A stretch of 64,000 nucleotides of DNA from positions 2,108,001-2,172,000 of the forward strand of contig NZ_CP059467.1 of NCBI RefSeq assembly GCF_017894365.1. The letters run 5' to 3'. Of the stretch, positions 58,079 to 64,000 are shown piece by piece; within the stretch, counting starts at the first letter, position 1, and each line of letters starts with the position of its first letter. The notes beneath the pieces were generated by a model. The model saw nothing but the letters and a program-made list of their open reading frames with translations, was not told where the DNA came from and ran no database searches. Source of the stretch: Aromatoleum bremense. GTDB taxonomy: Bacteria > Pseudomonadota > Gammaproteobacteria > Burkholderiales > Rhodocyclaceae. A program made the translations under genes and the position numbers.

Positions 58079-59911
58079 ATGGTGAAACGCATCTTTGGCT
58101 TTCTCGGCGCGGTTCTCGCAGGATTCTGGCGCACGCTCGACGTGCTGCGACGCGTGGTCCTCAACGCGGTATTCCTGCTGTTGCTCGCCTTTGTCGTGGT
58201 GCTGCTGTGGCGCGCGCTGCCGGCGGTGCCGGACGGCGCGGCGCTGGTGCTGCGCCCGGCCGGTCCGCTCGTCGAGCAGACAACGTTCGAGACCCCGCTC
58301 GGTTTGCTGCGCAATGGCGGCGTCGCGCCTTCCCAAACCGTGCTGCACGATCTGCTCGAAGCGGTGGGGGCGGCGCGCGACGACAGGCGGATCAAAGCGC
58401 TCGTCATCGAGACCGACCGTCTCGGCCCGACCGGCCTGTCGAAACTCGCCGAACTGCGCGCCGCGATCGTCGCCTTCCGCCAGAGCGGAAAGCCGGTGTT
58501 CGCCCGCGGCGAACGCTTCACGCAGGGGCAGTACTACCTCGCCAGCGTCGCCGACGAAGTCCATGTCGGGCCCGACGGCTTCGTGCTGCTGCAAGGGCTC
58601 GCACGCTATATCAGCTATTTCGCCGGGGCGCTCGACAAGCTCGGCGTCAGGATGCACGTGTTTCGCGTCGGCGAATACAAGGCGTTCAGCGAGCCTTTCA
58701 CGCGCAACGACATGTCGGAAGCGGACCGCGAAGCGTCGCGCGATCTGCTCGAAGGGCTGTGGACCAGCGTGCGCGAGGATCTCATCGCGAGTCGCCGCCT
58801 CGCGCCCGAGAAGCTCGACGCCTACGTCAGCGCTTACCCCGCCGCGCTCGCGGCAACCGGTGGCGATGCGGTGCGGGCGGCGCGCGATGCCGGCCTGATC
58901 GATCGTGCGAGCACGCGCGACGAGTGGCGCGACCTGCTCAAGGCGCGCGTCGGCGCAAGCGAGGACGGCAAGGATTTCCGCCGCGTGGAGGCAGACGACT
59001 ATCTCGCCGTGGTGCGCGCCGCGCGCCCGGGCCGGGACGAGCACGTCGCGGTGCTGGTCGCGCAGGGGGCGATCATCGACGGCAGCGACACGCAGTCGGC
59101 GGTCGGCGGCGACAGCCTCGCGCACCTGATCCGCACGGCGCGCGAGGACGAGCGGGTGAAGGCGCTGGTGCTGCGCGTCGACAGCCCCGGCGGCAGCGCG
59201 TGGGCGTCGGAAGTGATCCGGCGCGAGCTCGAACTGACGCGCGAGGCGGGCAAGCCGGTTGTCGCGTCGATGAGTTCGGTCGCCGCGTCCGGCGGTTACT
59301 GGATCGCGACCGGGGCCGAAGAGATTTTTGCGAGCCCCGCCTCGCTGACCGGGTCGATCGGCATTTTCGCGCTGTTCCCGGAGCTCGCCGGAGCGCTCGA
59401 CAAGCTCGGCGTGAATACAGACGGGGTCGCGACCGGTCCTCTCGCCGGCGCCTTCGATCCGCGTCGCCCGCTCGAACCGACGGCGGCGAAGACGATCCAG
59501 CTCGGCATCGAACACGGTTACCGGCGCTTCCTCGAAACCGTCGCCAAGGCGCGCGACATGAGCGCCGCCGAGGTCGACACCGTCGCGCGCGGACGCGTCT
59601 GGACCGGCGAGGCGGCCACCAAGCTCGGGCTCGTCGACCAGCTCGGCGGCCTGGAGGCCGCGGTCGCCGCGGCAGCGACTCGCGCCGGCTTGAAGCGCTA
59701 CGAGACGGTCTGGCTGAGAGCGGACGTCGGCCCCGGCCAGCGACTTCTGCAGCGCTTCGTCGCCGCGGTGGTGCCGGCCCCCGGTCTTTCCGGCCTTTCC
59801 ACGTCGCCGCTCGCCGTCGTCATCGACGGTTTGCAGCAGGATGCCGGCGAGCTGCTACGCTGGAATGACCCGCGCCACCTCTACACGCATTGCCTTTGCG
59901 AAGCGCTCTAG
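58079..59911 (+). CDS. sppA: SppA signal peptide peptidase, 67K type
   Basis: 610 residues, the long two-repeat form. N-terminal membrane helix ([20 protein letters not shown]). The catalytic lysine is in [13 protein letters not shown] of the first repeat and the serine in [15 protein letters not shown] of the second, as in E. coli SppA. It degrades cleaved signal peptides in the inner membrane. ATG 58079 has GGGAG before it. Confidence 0.95.
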   Translation: MVKRIFGFLGAVLAGFWRTLDVLRRVVLNAVFLLLLAFVVVLLWRALPAVPDGAALVLRPAGPLVEQTTFETPLGLLRNGGVAPSQTVLHDLLEAVGAARDDRRIKALVIETDRLGPTGLSKLAELRAAIVAFRQSGKPVFARGERFTQGQYYLASVADEVHVGPDGFVLLQGLARYISYFAGALDKLGVRMHVFRVGEYKAFSEPFTRNDMSEADREASRDLLEGLWTSVREDLIASRRLAPEKLDAYVSAYPAALAATGGDAVRAARDAGLIDRASTRDEWRDLLKARVGASEDGKDFRRVEADDYLAVVRAARPGRDEHVAVLVAQGAIIDGSDTQSAVGGDSLAHLIRTAREDERVKALVLRVDSPGGSAWASEVIRRELELTREAGKPVVASMSSVAASGGYWIATGAEEIFASPASLTGSIGIFALFPELAGALDKLGVNTDGVATGPLAGAFDPRRPLEPTAAKTIQLGIEHGYRRFLETVAKARDMSAAEVDTVARGRVWTGEAATKLGLVDQLGGLEAAVAAAATRAGLKRYETVWLRADVGPGQRLLQRFVAAVVPAPGLSGLSTSPLAVVIDGLQQDAGELLRWNDPRHLYTHCLCEAL

Positions 59912-59925
59912 CCGAGGACGATCCC

Positions 59926-60348
59926 ATGTCCACTCCCGATTTGCACCGCGTTGCCGTGCTGTCGCCGCGCCGCGCCCTGGTTGCCCTGCTGTTGCCGTTG
60001 CTGCTCGCCGCGTGTGCCGGAACACGCGACACGCCCGGCGTGCTGGACCTGACCCCGGCAGCAGGCGTCGGGCCGAATCAGCAGCTGTATTTCGAGCTCG
60101 CGAGCGGCGACTACGATTGCGAGCTCGGCGTGAAGGTGCGCGTCAGCCGCGACTTGCACGACGCGAATCGTCTCGAACTGGGTTGGGCCGGCCGCTCGTT
60201 CGATCTGCGGCGCGACGCGTCGTCGTCGGGCTTGCCCCGCTTCGAGGCGCGCGACGCGGGACTGGTGTGGATCGACCTGCCGTGGAAGAGCATGCTGCTC
60301 GATTCGCGCGAGGACCGGCCGCTCGCGACGGAGTGCCGCCCGGCCTGA
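59926..60348 (+). CDS. small lipoprotein, possibly MliC-like lysozyme inhibitor
   Basis: 140 residues from ATG 59926. A signal ends in a lipobox ([13 protein letters not shown]), so the cysteine is likely lipidated. The mature part begins near [19 protein letters not shown] and has a second cysteine in ATECRPA; a YxCxxG start and a closing TxC is the pattern of MliC-type lysozyme inhibitors, though the central motif is not convincing. Could also be an unrelated envelope protein. Confidence 0.6.
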   Translation: MSTPDLHRVAVLSPRRALVALLLPLLLAACAGTRDTPGVLDLTPAAGVGPNQQLYFELASGDYDCELGVKVRVSRDLHDANRLELGWAGRSFDLRRDASSSGLPRFEARDAGLVWIDLPWKSMLLDSREDRPLATECRPA

Positions 60349-60383
60349 CGCCGCTGTGCACGGCCCGCTCCCGCTGGACCCGC

Positions 60384-61607
60384 TCAGTCGCGCAGGAACA
60401 GCGTCAGCAGGTCGTTGAGGAAATGCCGGCCGCGTTCGGTCGGGCGGATGACGTCCGGCGTGACCTCGACCAGGCCTTGCTCGCGTGCCGTCTTCAGTTC
60501 GGCTTCGATCGCCGCGAGCGGCAGGCCGGTGCGCTCGGCGAACAGCCGGCGCGGGACGCCGCCGCTCAGGCGCAGCGCGTTCATCATGAATTCGAACGGC
60601 AGTTCGACGACGCCGACCGGGCGGCGTTCCTGCACGAACTCGCGGCTCTTCGCCGCGTCGAGGTAGCGCCCGGGATGCTTGTGGCGCATCTCGCGCACGA
60701 TGCCCTCGAAGCTCGACAGCTTGCCGTGCGCCCCCGCGCCGACGCCGAGGTAGTCGCCGAACGTCCAGTAGTTCAGGTTGTGGCGACATTCCTCGCCGGG
60801 CCGGGCGAACGCCGACGTCTCGTAGTGGTGGAATCCCGCGCCGGCGAGCCGCGCTTCGATCGCATCCTGCATGTCGGCCGCGATGTCGGTATCGGGCAGC
60901 GGCGGTGGGGCGTGGTGGAATGGCGTGTTCGGCTCGAGCGTCAGCTGGTAGCACGACAGATGGGTCGCGCCGGTCGTGAGCGCGGTGTCGAGGTCGGCGA
61001 GCGCCTGCTCAAGCGTCTGCTCCGGCAGCGCGTACATCAGGTCGAGGTTCACGCGATCGAAGTTCGCCAGCGCGGTGTCGATCGCGACGCGCGCTTCCCG
61101 CCCGTCGTGGATGCGCCCGAGGCGCACGAGCTGCGCGTCGTCGAAGCTCTGGATGCCGAGCGACAGGCGGTTCACGCCGGCAGCGCGGTAATCGCGGAAG
61201 CGGCCCGCCTCGACGGTACCGGGATTGGCTTCGAGCGTGATTTCGGCGAGCGGGTCGAGCGGCAGCAGCATGCGCACGCCGGTCAGCAGGCGGTCGAGCG
61301 CCGCCGCCGACATCAGGCTTGGCGTACCGCCGCCGATGAACACCGACAGCACGCGCCGTCCCCACACCTGCGGCAACGCGGTCTCGATGTCGGCGAGCAG
61401 CGTGTCGATGTAGGCCTGCTCCGGGATGTCGCCGGGGCCGCCGCGCGACGCATGCGAGTTGAAGTCGCAGTACGGGCATTTTTTCACGCACCACGGGTAA
61501 TGCACGTACAGCGCGAGCGGCGGCGACGCCGTCAGTTGTGCTCGCTCCGGCAGTAGGCCTGGAGTGGCCGGGGCGGGCGCGAGGGGGATGATGCGATGTC
61601 GGGTCAC
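60384..61607 (-). CDS. hemW: HemW, radical SAM haem chaperone
   Basis: 407 residues from GTG 61607, which overlaps the rdgB stop (GTGA). The cluster motif YPWCVKKCPYCDFNS is a standard CX3CX2C, followed by GGGTPSL and NRLSLGIQSFDD. HemW-type proteins lack the extra N-terminal cysteine of HemN and bind haem for delivery. The frame runs open to 61982, within rdgB, but family length and start favour 61607. Confidence 0.93.
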   Translation of the reverse strand: MTRHRIIPLAPAPATPGLLPERAQLTASPPLALYVHYPWCVKKCPYCDFNSHASRGGPGDIPEQAYIDTLLADIETALPQVWGRRVLSVFIGGGTPSLMSAAALDRLLTGVRMLLPLDPLAEITLEANPGTVEAGRFRDYRAAGVNRLSLGIQSFDDAQLVRLGRIHDGREARVAIDTALANFDRVNLDLMYALPEQTLEQALADLDTALTTGATHLSCYQLTLEPNTPFHHAPPPLPDTDIAADMQDAIEARLAGAGFHHYETSAFARPGEECRHNLNYWTFGDYLGVGAGAHGKLSSFEGIVREMRHKHPGRYLDAAKSREFVQERRPVGVVELPFEFMMNALRLSGGVPRRLFAERTGLPLAAIEAELKTAREQGLVEVTPDVIRPTERGRHFLNDLLTLFLRD

Positions 61608-62200
61608 AGCGGTTCGGTGGACAGGCGGGACAGCAGGTGGCGCATCGCCGCGCCGCGGTGGCTGAGCGTGTTCTTCAGCTGCGCGTCGAGCTCGGCGGCA
61701 GTCTGGGCGAGCTCGGGGACGAAGAACAGCGGATCGTAGCCGAAGCCGTTGGCGCCGCGCGGCGCGTAGAGGATCGTGCCGTGCCACTCGCCGTCGGCGA
61801 TCACCGGCCGCGGATCGTCGGCATGGCGCACCAGTACCACGACAGAATAGAAGAATGCGCGCCGGTCGGGGCTGCCCGCGAGCCGCTCGATGAGCAGCGC
61901 GTTGTTGCGCGCGTCGGACTTCGGCTCGCCGGCGAAGCGCGCCGACTGCACGCCCGGCGCTCCACCGAGCGCCGCGACGCACAGCCCGGAGTCGTCGGCG
62001 ATTGCCGGCAGCCCGCTCAACGCGGCAGCGTGTCGCGCCTTCGCGAGCGCGTTCTCGACGAATGTCGGGTGCGGCTCGTCGGCTTCCGGAATGTCGAACG
62101 CCGACTGCGGCAGCACCTCGATGCCGAGCGGCGCGAGCAGCGTCGTCATCTCGACGGCCTTCTTGGCGTTGTTGCTGGCGAGAACGAGTCGGGTCGTCAT
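61604..62200 (-). CDS. rdgB: RdgB/HAM1-family XTP/dITP diphosphatase
   Basis: 198 residues from ATG 62200. MTTRLVLASNNAKKAVEM (substrate binding SNNxxK), ADDSGLCVAALGGAPGVQSA and GFGYDPLFFVPE are family signatures. It removes non-canonical purine triphosphates. Overlaps hemW by 4 bases and lies 4 bases after rph. Confidence 0.95.
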   Translation of the reverse strand: MTTRLVLASNNAKKAVEMTTLLAPLGIEVLPQSAFDIPEADEPHPTFVENALAKARHAAALSGLPAIADDSGLCVAALGGAPGVQSARFAGEPKSDARNNALLIERLAGSPDRRAFFYSVVVLVRHADDPRPVIADGEWHGTILYAPRGANGFGYDPLFFVPELAQTAAELDAQLKNTLSHRGAAMRHLLSRLSTEPL

Positions 62201-62204
62201 GATT

Positions 62205-62924
62205 TCAGTTCCGGTCGATCGCCGCTTTCTGCACTTCGACGAGCCGGCGGATACCGGACTCGGCAAGCTCCAGCAGCGCGTTGAGCTCGGCGCGCGAGAA
62301 CGTCGCGCCTTCAGCGGTGCCCTGCACTTCGACGAACCCCCCCGCGCCCGTCATGACGACGTTCATGTCGGTATCGCAGCCCGAATCCTCGGCATAGTCG
62401 AGATCGAGCACCGGCACGCCCTGGAACACGCCGACCGACACCGCGGCGACGAACTCGCGCAGCGGGCTGTGCGGCAGCTTGCCCGCGGCGACGAGTTTGC
62501 GGAACGCGTCGTGGACCGCGACGCAGGCGCCGGTGATCGCGGCGGTGCGGGTGCCGCCGTCGGCCTGCAGCACGTCGCAGTCGATGACGATCTGGCGTTC
62601 GCCGAGCGCGCTGAGATCGACGACTGCGCGCAGGCTGCGGCCGATCAGGCGCTGGATTTCCTGCGTGCGCCCGCTCTGCTTGCCCTTGGCCGCCTCGCGC
62701 GCGCTGCGCGTGTGGGTCGCGCGCGGCAGCATGCCGTATTCGGCGGTCAGCCAGCCCTGGCCGCGGCCGCGCAGGAACGGCGGCACGGTGTCCTCGACGC
62801 TGGCGGTGCACAGCACGCGCGTGGCGCCGAATTCGACGAGCACCGAGCCTTCGGCGTGGCAGGTGAAGTTGCGGGTGATCGTGACCGCGCGCAGCTGGTC
62901 GGGGCGGCGTTGGCTGGGACGCAT
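62205..62924 (-). CDS. rph: RNase PH
   Basis: 239 residues. [20 protein letters not shown] start, [20 protein letters not shown], phosphate-binding [20 protein letters not shown] and [18 protein letters not shown]. It trims tRNA 3' ends with phosphate. Frame intact, unlike the truncated E. coli K-12 form. Confidence 0.96.
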   Translation of the reverse strand: MRPSQRRPDQLRAVTITRNFTCHAEGSVLVEFGATRVLCTASVEDTVPPFLRGRGQGWLTAEYGMLPRATHTRSAREAAKGKQSGRTQEIQRLIGRSLRAVVDLSALGERQIVIDCDVLQADGGTRTAAITGACVAVHDAFRKLVAAGKLPHSPLREFVAAVSVGVFQGVPVLDLDYAEDSGCDTDMNVVMTGAGGFVEVQGTAEGATFSRAELNALLELAESGIRRLVEVQKAAIDRN

Positions 62925-62933
62925 GAAGGATTC

Positions 62934-63851
62934 CTATCTGCTGTACTTGTGAATGGCGTGGTTGATTTCGGCGATCGCTTTCTCGATCTCGTCGTCGCTG
63001 ATGTCGCCGGCGGCGGTCGGTGCGCGCGCGTGTCCGAAGACGTTGAGCTGCGTCGTGACCCGGTCGAGCGCCCTCGTCTGCGTCGATTCCATGTCGTCGT
63101 GCGCCGCGCCGCTCTCGTCGTGCCAGTACATCGCGATCATCGACAGGTTGTCGCAGCCCGGGCCGGCGAGCTGCTCGGCGCGGTCCAGCAGCTTCGGCAC
63201 GGCGTGCATGACATTGGTTCCGGCGAGCCCGTCGACGACGCCCTGGTCGCGTACCGGGCCCCACACGCCATCGGTGCATAGCGCGAGGATGTCTTTGTCG
63301 CGCAGCGGCATCGGCATCGACAGTTCGACCTGCGGCGCCCGCGTGCCGCCGAGACAGCTGTAGATGCGATTGCGTTCCGGATGGTGCGCGGCTGCTTCGG
63401 CGTCGAGCAGGCCCTGGTCCATCAGCAGCTGCACGCGCGAATGGTCGCGCGTCTGTGCGGCGATGCGCCCGTGTCGCAGCAGGTAGAGGCGCGAGTCGCC
63501 GGCATGCGCCCAGTGCGCGAGGCCGTCCTGGACCACGCAGGCGACGACCGTCGTGCGCGGCGCGTCGTCGAGGTCTTTGTCGAACGCGTAGTCGACGATC
63601 GCGCCGTGTGCGTTCATCAGCACGCGCGACAGGAAGCGCGCCGGCTCGGCAAGCGTCGGTGTCGCTTCGCGCTGGAACGCTTTGGTGATGAACTGCACGG
63701 CCAGATGCGCGGCAATGTCGCCATGCAGGTGTCCGCCCATGCCGTCGGCGATCACCATCAGCAGCGCGTCGCGCGAGTAACAGTATGCGAGGCGGTCCTG
63801 GTTGCTTTTGCGCCGGCCGATGCGGCTTTCCTGATAAATCGTGAATTTCAT
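62934..63851 (-). CDS. PP2C-family serine/threonine protein phosphatase
   Basis: 305 residues. Metal-binding motifs: RIGRRKSNQDR, MVIADGMGGHLHGD, AHAGDSRLYLLR and CTDGVWGPV with GCDNLSMIAM. The C-terminal 50 residues after the fold are a variable tail. It lies beside and just downstream of a kinase gene, so the two should act on the same targets. Confidence 0.93.
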   Translation of the reverse strand: MKFTIYQESRIGRRKSNQDRLAYCYSRDALLMVIADGMGGHLHGDIAAHLAVQFITKAFQREATPTLAEPARFLSRVLMNAHGAIVDYAFDKDLDDAPRTTVVACVVQDGLAHWAHAGDSRLYLLRHGRIAAQTRDHSRVQLLMDQGLLDAEAAAHHPERNRIYSCLGGTRAPQVELSMPMPLRDKDILALCTDGVWGPVRDQGVVDGLAGTNVMHAVPKLLDRAEQLAGPGCDNLSMIAMYWHDESGAAHDDMESTQTRALDRVTTQLNVFGHARAPTAAGDISDDEIEKAIAEINHAIHKYSR

Positions 63852-63861
63852 CGCGCGCCTC

Positions 63862-64000
63862 TCAAGTGCGACCGATAAAGGATTTGATGCGCGTGCCCAG
63901 GTCGCCGAACAGGCCGGCCGGGACCGTGTCGTCGTCGCCCCTTTGCATCAGCGTCTTTTGCAGCGAATAGACGCTCTGGGGCCGCTCGAGCGGATCAAGT
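63862..64000 (-). CDS. serine/threonine protein kinase, C-terminal end (5' part outside window)
   Basis: 46 codons reading LDPLERPQSVYSLQKTLMQR, then a short tail ending FIGRT and TGA at 63864-63862. 'L-x-P-x-x-R-P-Q-S' is the closing segment of Hanks-type kinase domains. It lies 10 bases before the PP2C gene, so kinase and phosphatase form an operon. Confidence 0.75.
   Translation of the reverse strand, partial: LDPLERPQSVYSLQKTLMQRGDDDTVPAGLFGDLGTRIKSFIGRT

Overview
The window has the look of a high-GC betaproteobacterial chromosome of the Azoarcus/Aromatoleum/Thauera kind. That is an inference from the gene families and GC-rich codon use, not from a database match. Ordinary chromosome lies at both ends: a molybdopterin oxidoreductase and a Sir2 deacetylase on the left (1-1585), and tRNA-Gly(CCC), thiS, thiG, trmB, sppA, a lipoprotein, hemW, rdgB, rph and a PP2C phosphatase/kinase pair on the right (55858-64000). 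Nearly everything between is accessory DNA.

Left accessory part (1.6-5.7 kb): remains of a RAYT-type transposase, a histidine kinase, a methyltransferase and an ArnT-like glycosyltransferase, the last cut off by an IS21-family element (2939-5735). A second, related IS21 element in the same orientation lies at 34605-37370. The 29 kb between them carries a metal-uptake cluster, a conjugation fragment and an AbiE toxin-antitoxin pair.

Metal cluster (5.8-26.3 kb), the most interesting part: modABC, a TonB-dependent receptor, a DUF2478 protein, a complete FecBCD-type ABC importer, a methyltransferase, a radical SAM enzyme with an HmdB-like CX5CX2C motif, a second TonB receptor with a second FecBCD-type importer, a second methyltransferase, a DUF364-type protein, TonB-ExbB-ExbD, NifQ and ModE. 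Three ModE-like operators with one geometry (YCG/GCG-nn-ATA-N10-TAT-nn-CG) precede modA, the first receptor gene and the radical SAM gene. A perfect FNR-type box sits upstream of modA. I read the cluster as a ModE-controlled system that makes and/or imports an organic molybdenum (or tungsten) chelate.

Conjugation fragment (27.5-32.6 kb): five genes of the ICEclc/PFL_47xx type plus DUF3742. With the IntB13-like integrase at 53766-55634 next to tRNA-Gly(CCC), they point to a rearranged ICEclc-family element.

Aromatic pathway (37.4-51.1 kb, lower GC): the gene order matches the Burkholderia LB400 bph operon (A-E-orf1-F-G-B-C-H-J-I-D, without bphK), followed by a FadL/TodX-like porin and a second meta-cleavage hydrolase. 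It would take biphenyl or an alkylbenzene through dihydrodiol, catechol, meta-cleavage product and hydroxypentadienoate to acetyl-CoA and pyruvate. Two genes are broken: the dioxygenase large subunit has lost its 5' third at the IS21 element, and the ferredoxin reductase is split by an IS1182-family element with a 5-bp target duplication. The initial dioxygenase is therefore probably inactive here.

All family assignments are by reading motifs and recalled homologues; no search was run.
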